Source of the DNA: Apricaphanius iberus
Taxonomy: Eukaryota; Chordata; Actinopteri; Cyprinodontiformes; Aphaniidae
NCBI GenBank assembly: GCA_028564705.1
Contig: JAPXFQ010001527.1
Coordinates: forward strand, 571,001-635,000
Reading direction: 5' to 3'
DNA length: 64,000 bases
The translations under genes were made by a program, and so were the position numbers. Shown here piece after piece: positions 1 through 12,400 of the stretch; position 1 is the first letter of the stretch; every line of letters starts with the position of its first letter. The notes below the pieces were generated by a model, which saw only the letters and a program-made list of their open reading frames with translations, was not told where the DNA came from and ran no database searches.

Positions 1-16
1 TCCTCATTTTTGCAGA

Positions 17-90
17 TGACGCACCGGAGCGCTGCGATTGGCTCCCGCTGTTGTTTCGCTTGTTATTCCGATCAAGATGGCTGCTGTTGT
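17..90 (+). promoter_or_regulatory. kidins220: kidins220 core promoter (probable)
   Basis: CpG-rich sequence at the window edge, upstream of the first splice donor. It contains a CRE-like TGACGCA at 17-23, an inverted CCAAT box (ATTGG) at 37-41 and a YY1-type AAGATGGC at 74-81, a motif usually found just downstream of transcription starts of TATA-less housekeeping promoters. No TATA box is visible. The start site probably lies around 50-75, but this is inference, and part of the promoter may lie outside the window. Confidence 0.5.
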
Positions 91-197
91 CAGGGATGGA
101 GAATAACCGCTGGCTGTCATCCGAAAACAGGCCAAAGACACGCAGCTGAAGAACCCGAACCGGACTGTTCCGACCCAAACTAGTTGTTTTTCTGAAG
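75..197 (+). other. kidins220: kidins220 non-coding first exon (5' UTR)
   Basis: A GT donor in good context (AAG|GTAAAC) follows base 197, and the next exon begins at 1610 after a pyrimidine tract and CAG. The leader would carry a 9-codon upstream ORF (ATG at 77, stop TAA ending at 106) ahead of the main start in the second exon. The 5' boundary is uncertain because no transcript evidence is available here. Confidence 0.45.
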
Positions 198-1609
198 GTA
201 AACCTCCGCCTCTCCGTTCGTCTCACCTCCAGCATCCTCTCCCTGATATCTGGTGTTATCGATCCGCACTTGACGCGGAGGAATCTGTCGGAATGAATCA
301 GATCCTAGCGGATGTTCTGCTTTTTCCCGAAAGAATGGACGTGTCCACTGTAACTGATTTTATTTTTTAGTTTATTTTAGTTTATTATTTTTGTTTGTTT
401 TCTCCACCGTCCGTCGTATCAGGCGCTAAATCAGCGAATGAGTCCGACGGCGTGAAGGTTGTTCGGGTTAAAGCAATCGTGTAACGCCGCTATTAAAGGA
501 CGGGGCGTGGCTTCTCGCTGCTGGCTGCGCAATTATCAATATAATATAAATACCTGATTGTTCAAATATACAACTGTACGAAAGAAATAGTGTAGCTTTT
601 GCTTTCAATCACTTTAAATTCATTACAGGTCCTTAATTTCAACATTATACAACTTGTGTAAATTGTAGTATGATGCTAATTAGATCCACCAGGCACTTAA
701 GGAATGAACCACACAGTGTGTTGACTATTTGAGTAATTCTTCTAATGCTAAAACACGATTTTAAAGTCCTTTTTTCTGTTTTAAATATAATATGATTAAA
801 TAAAATACAGCAAAAAAATCCTTTGCAATCAGTTTTACAGACTGGATTTCTACAAATATTTTAGATTTTTCCTCTTGCATGGTTCCAAATGCAGAAAAAG
901 ACACAATGATTGCCCTCCTGAAGGCGTATAGCCTCTGTTTTATGTTAAGAAATAGTAAACTTGGGTATATGTACATAGTTCTTTATTCATAATTAAAGGC
1001 CCGGTTGTTCTGATGACACGTTCACAATGAGCAGAACAGGCAGTAACAGGTTGGGGCAGAGAAAAACCCCCGCCACAGAACAGCCCCAGATTGCAGGGTT
1101 TAAAGATTTCCCAGCGTCACTTGAAGGGGGCACACCCATGAAGTCCTCAGAGATGACTGCCAGACTCCCATAACGAGGAGCCCTTCCTCCCACTCATCCG
1201 CCGCGGCTCGCTCTTTGTCTGCGAGACGTGTGGGCCGTTGTCATGGCGACGGCTCCACGTTTAATCCGCTGGCTTTGATGGGGAACGAGATTTACCCCCC
1301 CCCCCCTCGCTCTCAGCCAGGCGTTGGTGTTTATCAGCGGGCGAGCAGAGGCTGCCGCCTGATCCGAGGTCAGATCAGGTCTTCATATCTGCTGCATGAA
1401 GGTCCGGCTGCACCGAGGGAAGCTGCAGGGATCAAACAAACCCACCCCCTCCCTTTCTGAGGCGCCAGCCGCTCATCGCGTCTGTAAGTTATCCTCAGAA
1501 CATTTTATCCGAGAAAAACCTCATCGAAGCGTCGCGGTCGCTCATCTTTTAGTTTTCAGCCTAGGAAACCCAAAAGAAGGTGTTTCTGAACTCCTCCGTC
1601 TTCCTGCAG
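198..1609 (+). other. kidins220 first intron (5' UTR intron)
   Basis: Runs from the donor at 198 to the acceptor at 1608-1609. The first 340 bp remain CpG-rich, as expected for a CpG-island promoter. 540-960 is AT-rich. 1000-1560 is GC-richer and has a 14-base C run near 1295. Short open frames here on both strands have no recognisable protein similarity, and I see no gene. Confidence 0.5.
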
Positions 1610-1633
1610 GGAGCGAAGTGACGGGCAGCAGAC

Positions 1634-2347
1634 ATGGACACCACCACGTCCATCAAGATGACCACCCTGGCCATCCAGAACCTGTTCAGCTATGTGGAGG
1701 AGGAGAACCTGGCCGCTCTGAAGGCTCACCTGGACCGCTTCAAGGAGGTGGACGGTCGCAGCGATGTACGTACCGCCCAACCAGCATCACCGCCTGCTTC
1801 CAGCTGTCTGTGTCTGGAGAAAATATTCTTTTTATTTCAAAATGTATCAATTTACAGAAACTAAATGATCAAATTATGTAATTTTAAGAATTTATAAATG
1901 TATCACCAATATTTTATAAAATAAATATATTTAACACATGCACACAAACTTTTATAGGTCTATTATTATTTCAATTTATATATTTTTAAATATTATTATG
2001 GATATGTTTTTGTATTTTAATATTTTTCCAATTTTATAGGTAATTTAATTATAATTAAAGCGATTTATTATTATCTATGTCCCTTATCAAATGAAAAAAT
2101 AATTAATAATTTTATCAATTTAAATGTATTATTTTAAATATCTATTGATATTATTACTTTTATTTTATTAATAAATTTTAATTAATTCTCATTACTATTT
2201 ATTGAACTACCACTACTATGTTTTTTTTTGAATTTTTTGTTTGTAAATGTATTAATTTACTGACATTATGAAGTTTTTTAAGAATTTATAAATGTAACAA
2301 TACATTAATTACATAGATACACACACAAACACACACACATATATATT

Positions 2348-2379
<32 letters not shown>

Positions 2380-3409
2380 CTTTTTAATATTTTTGGGGGT
2401 ATTTTAATATTTTTTCCAATCATTTTAGGTAATTTAATTATAATTTTTAAAGTAATTTATTATTATCTATGTCCCTCATCAAATGACAAAATAATTAATC
2501 ATTTTATCAATTTAAATATATTATTTTAAATATGTATTGATATTAATTTGATTTATTAATAATAATTTAAGTAATTAATTCTCATTAGTGTTTATTATTC
2601 ATTGAACTACTCAATTTTTTTTAGAATGTGTTATTTGTAAATGTATTCATTTACTGAAACTATGAAATTATGAAGTTTTTCAAGAATTTATAAATGTAAC
2701 AATACATTAATTACATAGATACACACACATATATATATATATATATATACTTTTTAATATTTTTGGGGGTATTTTAATATTTCGCCTCTCCGTAAAAAAG
2801 TGCTTTTATTTTCTTCTCCGCTTGTAACAAGAAATTATGGTGAATTAGATAAAAGATATTATTAAAAATGACCACAGAACAAAAAGTTCCAGTGAAAAAC
2901 AAAGATTGTCTGTTTGCTGCGTCCAGAACGGCCAGACGCCGCTGATGCTGGCGGCGGAGCAGGGCAGCCTGGAGATCGTCCAGGAGCTCATCAGGAGGGG
3001 GGCTAACGTCAACCTGGACGACGTGGTGAGCAAACCCAGCGCCCGTGTGGTTGCTAGGACACCGGCGGGTTGATTAGCTGCTGTTTCCGTGGTAACACTG
3101 AATCCCCCGTGCGCGTTTGCAGGACTGCTGGTCGGCTCTGATGTCGGCGGCCAAAGAGGGTCACCTGGAGGTGGTGAAGGAGCTGCTGGAGAACAGCGCC
3201 TACATCGAGCACAGAGACATGGTGGGAGCAGTGGCTGATGGGAGACGTAGTGTGATGTAGCGAGACGTTTCGGGTTTTAAGACGAGCCGTTTCTGTGCTT
3301 CAGGGCGGCTGGACGGCGCTGATGTGGGCGGCCTATAAAGGACGGGTGGAGGTGACGGAGCTGCTGCTGGAGCACGGAGCCAACCCCAACACCACGGGAC
3401 AGGTCAGCC

Positions 3410-3440
<31 letters not shown>

Positions 3441-6400
3441 GTGTGGTTCTGATCCACTCCTGTTCCTCCTCTCTGAGCAGTACAGCGTGTATCCCATCAT
3501 TTGGGCTGCGGGACGCGGACACGGCCAAATCGTCAAGCTGCTGCTGCAGTACGGAGCTAAAGTCAACTGTTCGGACAAGGTGAGACACAGAGAAACGACT
3601 CGGACGATGTAGAACCTGAGCTCCGGAGGTCTCTGAATGTCTCTGTGTCTGTGTGTGTGTGACAGTACGGCACCACGTCTCTGATCTGGGCCGCCAGGAA
3701 GGGACACTACGACTGCGTGATGCACCTGCTGGAGAAAGGAGCCGACGTCGACCAGGAGGGGGCGGTATGACATCCTGTTCACACGAAACATGTTCGTCAG
3801 GAGTAAAAAACGTAAAAACTGCGACATCCTGGTGGAATAAGTTTTCACCCCCCTTTGTTTAATCCGTCGAAGCGTCTGGATTCTGTTTCCAGAACTTTCC
3901 CATCCTCCCATGAGTTTTTTATTTTGGGTTCAGACATCTAAAGCATTTAGACCAACCTGACTTTTTAGAACTTTTTCCCCCTAAGGCAGGAAGGCAGCCC
4001 CACATGTAGTATGAAGCGCTATACAAGTACAGGATATCTACCGTTTGACGGCATGTTTCACAGTGGGAATGATGGGAGTTTTAGTGTCAGCTGGACATGT
4101 TCACCTCCAGCTTTTAGGTGATTTTTTTCCCGCTTTTCTGTCTTGGTTAACGGAGACGTACTCTGGAAATTTGAATCGACACCCAGCGCTAGTTGAGTTG
4201 AACACATAATCAGTCAAACTTATTTATAAAGTGCTTTACAGGATTTAGCTAATTAATTACAAATATAGGGCTTTTACTATTCGTAGATTCGTCACGACAA
4301 TGTCGACGAGTAAAATTGTCGACCAAAAAAGTTTGTAATCGACTTTATGCTTTTTTGTTTTTCTCTTAAAACGCTCCCTTTCTGCCCCTCACGCACATGC
4401 GCAGTTTTTGCAATCGGGCTCAGCTGCAGCTAACAGCTTTAACAGCAGTGAGCCGACAAGGTAGCTCTAAAGTTTGGGAAAGACTTATTAAATAAAAAGA
4501 GAGGCATGTGTAATGCAAAATTCACCAAGTGGAAGCTGCTTTCCACAGCAGTACAACAGTGATGTTTGAGCTTCTTAAAGGGAAACCCGCTGTGGCTGAT
4601 GACAAACACGGACAGTAGCCTCTGTTAGCTAGTTAGCTCGTTAGCTGCTAACGTTAGCATCAACAGTAGAGCCATTTTCTCCTTTCTACCCGACATGTCG
4701 GCTTTTTACCTTCTCTCCTTGGTATCCAGGGGGATTCATGGATTGATGGAAATGTCCAGATTCTCTCATATGACGTCCTCTACGACCCGAGATGCTGTTA
4801 GAGGTTCTGGTTCTGATCCGTTTATAGACAGAACAGAGCGCAGCTGCTGCTGTTATTTGCAGGATATCAAGGTGCAGGTGTCGCAAAAACAACAAACCGC
4901 TGCTTATTATTATTATTATTATTATTGAATTAAAATCCTTATTTTGTCAGATTCTAATGTTTCCTCTGACTTTAGATGTTAAATGTGGGCAGGAAGGATC
5001 TTCCTGTAGTTTTGATGAAGCTCCTGTCTGAAGAGGGTGATGTATTATTTTATGGCTCCAAAATTAACAGTGGTGATTATATTTTTTTCACTACGCTTAG
5101 CACACGTCATATGTCTGCTGTAACACTAATGTTATTTTGTTTATAGTTCATAAATGTTAAATGAGCTGTCATCTTAAAAATCTGTATTTTAGCAAATCTT
5201 CTGGGTCACAGGCAAATATCAGAGCAGCTGCTTCTGCAATAACCTGCACTTTAAACCTGATATGATTAGTCGATTATAAAAGTAATTGTTAGTGGCAGCC
5301 CGATACAAATATTGCCTTAACATGACCTGCTTTTTATTACTTATCTACAGTTATACATAAACATGGGGGGAATATTTTTAGATGCTACCACAATTTAGCT
5401 AAAGGGCTGGGTAGGCTGGGGGGGGGGGGGAAGAGACGATGATAGAACAATAATTTGATTATCAAACATGAATAATAAAATAACTCGTCCTTTTTATTGA
5501 GATTTCCCTTTTTTTTGTGTCTGAACCGAAAAACCCACCGCGGTCTTTTACGCTTAATTCATTTATGTGGGAAAAGGGATTTCTGACTCCCTGCTCCTCG
5601 GCATGGCCTGGATACTCACTTGGTGCTGAATCACGTTCTCTTCCCTTTAGCTGCTTCTTCCCAAACACCTGATCCTCTGGTTCTTACCAGACTTTATTCC
5701 TGCTTTATCAGAACAATTGAAATCCCCTCCAAAGTGGATTCAGCCAGGTTTTTTTATTTATTTATTTTTTTAAGGTTTTTTGGGCCAAGGTGGCATTTAT
5801 TTGACAGCGGGTACATGAAAGGGAGATAGATCAGAGAGGTGGACATGCGGCAAAGGCTGCCTGGGACGGGATTCGAACCAGGAGCCGCCGCGTGAATCGA
5901 TGAAGCGCCCAGTGTGTTTATACGCCCCGCTCTCCCCAGAACTCCATGACGGCTCTGATCGTGGCGGTGAAGGGCGGCTACACGGAGGTGGTGAAGGAGC
6001 TCCTGAAGAGGAACCCCAACGTAAACATGACCGACAAGGACGGCAACACGGCGCTGATGATCGCCGCCAAGGAGGGCTACACCGAGATCGTCCAGGACCT
6101 GCTGGACGCCGGGACGTACGTCAACATCCCCGACCGGGTGAGAGGCCGTCTCCTGGAGCCGCTCTGGTTCTGGTTCTAGTCGTCTGACGGTGGAGTTTAC
6201 GTTTGTCCTTCCAGGGCGGGGACACGGTTCTGATCGGAGCGGTGAGAGGCGGCCACGTGGAGATCGTCAGAGCACTGCTGCATAAATACGCTGACATCGA
6301 CATCAGAGGACAGGTGAGGTCAAACTACTCACACCCTCAGTTCTAGTTCAGTTCAATGTTGAAGACGTTTTTCCACAATGCGTCTCTGTGTTTTTCCAGG

Positions 6401-9400
6401 AGAACAAGACGGCTCTTTACTGGGCTGTGGAGAAAGGAAACGCCACCATGGTTCGGGACATCCTGCAGTGCAACCCCGACACAGAGACCTGCACCAAGGT
6501 GAGCTCACCTGCCGGGAACCTGCCGGCTCCCAGGGAGCGTCCGTATTAATGGTTTGGGTGTGTCTCCCTGTCAGGATGGAGACACTCCGCTGATCAAAGC
6601 CACTAAGATGAGGAACATTGAGAACGTGGAGCTGCTGCTGGATAAAGGAGCCAAGGTGTCGGCCGTGGACAAGGTGGGATCCTTAGAGCTGGTTAGGGCT
6701 TTGACTTTATGCCAAAATTATATTCGAAGTTTGTTTCTTTATTAATATTTAAATTAGAATATATTCGAATATTTAGTAATTATATTTTGACCATTAAATG
6801 TCCTTAGTAAGACCGACATTGGCATCAAACTTAAGTTCTATATGTTCTGTCCACCAGAGGGCAGCGTATCAGCCAATGTTAATAGACTACGCTTGCTACG
6901 TAGCAGACAAAAAGCAGTAAGCGAGCGATGTAGTAGATCTGAATCTCCAGTATGGATCAGAGTAGTAAGCATAAAGTTCCTGGATGTTCACTACCGCCAC
7001 AGTAAGCTGCCGATGGACGCTACGCTATCCCACAATGCAGCGGAAGCCCCAAAATCGTAGAAGAAGAGTGACCTCTGCTACAGAGGAACTGTAAACCATT
7101 GACACCGCCGCAATTTCTGCGTATAAATATAAAAGTGTAACGATGTTACTGATTACTTTAATTGTTGTTTGACAACTGATTAAACATTTAAGTTGATAAG
7201 TTGTTTAACGGGACCACAGGCAACGTAACGTAATAATCCGGCAAAATGGTGGCGCATTACGTTTACAAGCAACAACATTTACAAAAATTAATTCCCATTC
7301 GGTTCGAACTTTAAGAAATCCCTAAAATTTGTTCGAATATCTTTCATTTTTTAAAACGTTTGAATTATATTCGAATAACAAAGTTTGGAGTCAAAGCCCT
7401 AGAGCTGGTAACCAGTGTTGGGCATCTTACATTAAAATAGTAATTAGTTATAGTTACAAATTACTGAGTTATTAACTCAGTTACTACACTGTATAAGTAA
7501 TTACTCAGTAAAGTAACTGGCGTTATTTTTATGTTCTTTAATGCAGTTACGTTCTATAATATCTGTATTTGCCTACGGAATGATCAGTATTTTAGAACAT
7601 TTGGTATTTGACCCAATAAGTTAAGCTGTATGCAGAAAAAAAAAATGTATATACAAAAAGTAAATATCTGTCATCCATCAAATATCAGTTATTATGATTG
7701 CAAAACTAAGGGACACAATTTTGTGTAAAAAGAAACAATTTACTAAACTATTTACATTAAATACAGCACTACGGAGACATTTTAAGACTTATTTGGTTTG
7801 ATTCTGGTCACATGAACTGGAACCTAATGAAGAAACATCTAATATTACAGTAACATATTATTAAGAAATGTTAAATATGTTACTTTTTAAATAAATAAGT
7901 TGTTGTGTTCCTTTTTTAGTAGAACTCACAGGTATTTTCTGGGATGCATGAGGATTTATCGAAAACCAAATCTTAATCAAAGTCATCACCGATATATCTA
8001 CTCTATCAGCGCATTTCTGCAGAGAAAAGCTGCAGAGGGCGAAGCGGGGCGGAGCGCAGGCAGTGGAAATTAGGGGTGAAACGTTGGAGCGGGTCTCTGC
8101 TTTAAGGAAACTTATGTCCATCAAATATCCAACGTAAAACAAATTTCACCGCAGTCTTTGCAGCACACATTGAGACAGTGAGAGCGCTAAATGTATCCGC
8201 CCACCGTGCAATTATTACCGACATCCCATCTCTCTCCCTGCAGCTGAAGTGTGTCTGTCAGAAAGCCGCTGCGTTTCATTCAGCACGTTGTAGTAACGCG
8301 CCACTTTACATCCCCAGTAACGGCGTTGTAACGTTGGGAAAAGTAATTAATTAGATTACTCCGTTACCTTAGGAAGGACGCAGTTAGTAACGCCGTTATA
8401 CTTAAACGGCGTTATGCTGGTAACCCTCCGTTAACCGCCACGCTGCTAACGGTAACTCTGATTCCCAGAAAGGAGACACTCCGCTTCACATCGCCATCCG
8501 CGGACGGAGCCGGCGGCTGGCCGAGCTGCTGCTCCGTAACCCCAAAGATGGCCGCCTGCTGTACCGGCCCAACAAGGCCGGCGAGACGCCGTACAACATC
8601 GACTGCAGCCACCAGAAGAGCATCCTAACCCAGATCTTTGGGGCCCGTACGTTGGTTTCACTCCTTATGATCATGTGACCTTTTCAAACCCCTAACCTGC
8701 CGCCCTCCTCTTCCAACGCCGCTGTAGGTCACCTCTCCCCCACGGAGACGGACGGCGACATGTTGGGCTACGACCTGTACAGCTCCGCCCTCGCAGACAT
8801 CCTGAGCGAACCCACCATGCAGCCCCCGATCTGCGTCGGCCTGTACGCTCAGTGGGGCAGCGGAAAGTCCTTCCTGCTCAAGAAACTGGAGGGTGAGTCC
8901 ACGCACACGCTTCCTCTGGAGGGCTGAATTAAAGCCAACTGGGCGTTTCCAACTGCCGCCATCTTGGCTGGGTCTATTCATGGCCAGAAAATACAAAAAA
9001 ATGGGCAAAGAGGTGGAGCTTAGAGGGTGGAGGCAGATGATTCACACTCTGAGTCCATCTAGCTACATGGTAACTGAGCTAACCTAGAGCTAACGGTGGT
9101 TAGCAAGAGCTTTTAGCCAGAAAACCGCAGTCAACCTACCCAGCTACCCGTCTGCCTTCTAGACAGATTCAATGATTTTGTCAAATAAAATCCATGTTGC
9201 TCAATAACTTCCACTAAAAATATGTGTTTTATTTAAAACAAGCTTTTAATAATCAGTAAGTAGCGTTATGGTAAATGCACGGGAGAAATATAATTTTACT
9301 AGGGATGCAACGACGCCATTTTGTTCAAACAGATACCGAGTACCAATACTTCTACCACACAAAGTAAATGCAAAGAGGCAGGTTTTAATTTCTTCTCTTG

Positions 9401-12400
9401 TTGTCACAGCAAATGAGGGAGAATTTGATAAAAAATAAAAATACCACTTGACCACAAAACTAAAATTTCAAGTTAAAATGATCATTTTCTGTGAAATTAT
9501 TGCATTTTCCACATTTTAAGTATCGGTTCAAGGTATCGGTTAACTTTAACCGCATCCCTAAACAAAAAAAAACAATGGAGCAAAGATTTATGATGTCTGT
9601 TGCAGGGTTCCTACAAGGTCTTAGAAAGTCTTAAAAGCATTCAATTTATAATAATACCTTTAAAAAAAGACTGAAAAGTCTCAAATTTTAACATCTGGGC
9701 CTATAATTTTGTTCTGTATTGAACTTTTTTGTATTCCATTTTATCTCAAAAGTTTAATTTGTCAACACTGATTATTTTTGGTTAATTAACTGAATAAATA
9801 GCATAAGTTAAGAGAACAGGGCCGAATATTTGAGAACGCATTAAAGCCCTGGGGAAGGTCAAAACCCTTAGAACACGTGACGTCTTCGGTGAATCAAGAT
9901 TAATATTTAAATATTCCACATTTCCTGAGAAACAAATGAACACAAATTCAAGGATGTCTTTTTTTCTGTGCTGGTAGGGCTATGAAATTAGTCATGAAAT
10001 GGGTATTAGTTATTTTTATATATAAATCAATCTTGTATCCAATAAAAGAGGTCTTAAAAAGACTCAAATTTAGCTCGAAGAAACCTGTGGGAACCCTGAG
10101 TTTTTGTGCAATGAATACCGAAGCAGTCATCTTTGTTCAATAAGTGCATAATCAACATCCGAACACAACAAACACTGCAGACGAAACTGACGGTCAAATT
10201 CAGAGAAACTAAATAGTTGAGAAGATTAACATGACTCCGAGGCTGTAGCCCTACCTGGAGCTAGCTGTTAGCCACCAGTGCTAGCCTTTTGGCTCATCGG
10301 AAATCTGTCGTTCAAAAGGAAATGCCACTTATTATTCATTATTTCAAGCTTAAATTACATCTAAGAGGCTGAGTTATACAATATTCACCCCCCTTAGATG
10401 TACCAAAAAGGCAAACCTGACCTATACACCCTAAAATGCTTTTTTGATCAAGGCTGTAAACACGTTTATTTCTGTATGGAACACCTAAGTGCTCAAAATT
10501 AATTAAAGAAATCAAACTTTGTGATATAAATGCCTACATGATTAAATATTAGACAAATATATAATATGGCAATGAAATTGTGGGAAAAAATCAATTCATA
10601 TGAAAGTCTAAGATCATTATTATAAAATATTTTCTTTAAATTATTTAAAAAATGCATTTATTCATATAAAACAAAACAGGTTCCACACACTAACTCTGAT
10701 TGGCTGATGATCTCGTTCAGGTATAATAAATGGCCATTTGAATTATATAAGCTCCTATGAAATAAAAGCTGATTTAGTGAAAAAGACATTTTGGAATGAA
10801 TTCTAATGAAACAAAATAAATATTACTGAAAAATAAAATATATTATAAAACCTTATTTTTTTCAAATACATTTTTTTACAAAAATATTTCATAAAAATGA
10901 GCTTAGACTTTCTTATGAATTATATATTTGTCTGTCATTTATTCATGTAGAGATTTATATTTTAAGCTTTTATTCATATATTTAATTTTAAGCAGTTTGG
11001 CGTTCCATATTTCTGCTGTAAAGTTTTTTAACATTGGAGGCAATGGGAACTCTCTCCTTTCTGGAGCCTGCCCCCTAGTGGATGACGGGGGAGACTGCAG
11101 ATTAATCAAACACTAATGTCCTTTTCTTTATCGTTTGCAGACACAAAATGAGTGATGTTGAAGAAGAAAATGATAAAGTAGCTTGGACGGTTTCTTATTT
11201 ATGAGACAAATTGGCAGCTGAATTGTAAAAAAGAAAAAGCGTTTAAATTAATGCGTTTTAATTAGTGATGCACCGATACCAATGCTGGTATTAGGTATCG
11301 GCCCCGATACTGTATAATGTACCCGTGTTGGTGTCGGTTACCATGAACCGATACTAAAAATTTGAAAATTTTGCAGAAAACGTTCATTTTTTATTTCAAA
11401 TTTTTGCTTAGTGGTTATTTTTATATTTCATATTTTTATTTATCTACAAGCGAGAAGAAAATATAACCTGCCTTCCAATTTATTGAATTTTTTTTGGTGT
11501 GGTAGAAGTATCAGCATTCATACTCGGAATCGGTTAGTACTCTGAATCCAAGTATCGGTATTGTATCGGATTGTAAAAAGTGGTATCGTTGAATCCGTAG
11601 TTTTAATTTGACTTATGGTCCAGATTTGCTTCCATACAAACAAACGCACCTGGTTGATAAACTCCTCCTCCTCAGATGAGATGAAGACGTTCGCCGGGCA
11701 GCAGATCGAGCCGCTCTTCCAGTTCTCCTGGCTCGTCGTCTTCCTGTCTCTGCTCTTCTGCGGCTCAGTCGCCGTCGTCCTCGGCTTCACCGTCGACCCA
11801 AACCTGTCCCTGGCGGTGTCCCTCAGCCTGCTGGCGCTGCTCTACCTTTTCTTCGGTGCGTCAGCAGTTTCGCTTCGCCGCTTCCCGTTTCAACGCTGGT
11901 ATTCATAGAGATTGTGTGTTCCCACAGTGGTGGTGTACTTCGGCGGGCGTCGGGAGGGCGACAACTGGACCTGGGCGTGGCTTCTGAGCAGCCGTCTGGC
12001 TCGCCACATCGGCTACCTGGAGCTGCTGCTGAGGCTGATGTTCGTGAACCCGCCGGAGCTCCCCGAGCAGAGCACCAGAGCCCTACCTGTTAGGTAACGC
12101 CGACCGCTGACGGTGGAAGGAAAGGAGGCGCTGTCGATAGCTAATGGGGGCGGGGCCTCTCTGACGTGTCCTGCAGGTTCCTCTTCACGGACTACAACCG
12201 TCTGTCCAGCGTCGGGGGAGAGACGTCCATGGCGGAGATGATCGCAACGCTGTCGGACGCCTGCGAGAGAGAGTTCGGTTTCCTCGCAACTCGTCTTTTC
12301 AGAGTGTTCAAGACGGAGGAGACGCAAGGTAAGCCATAGTGGAAACCAGCTTGATGTGGGGTTCCACAGGGCGCCATCCTCGGCCCCTTATCTTTTGCAT

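Noticed and set aside
5860..5905. Possible tRNA gene (T-arm sequence)
   Set aside because: Only the T-arm complement is present; no acceptor, D or anticodon arms can be folded around it.
11615..11908. 97-codon ORF as a separate gene
   Set aside because: It is exon 13 of kidins220 read with flanking intron sequence.
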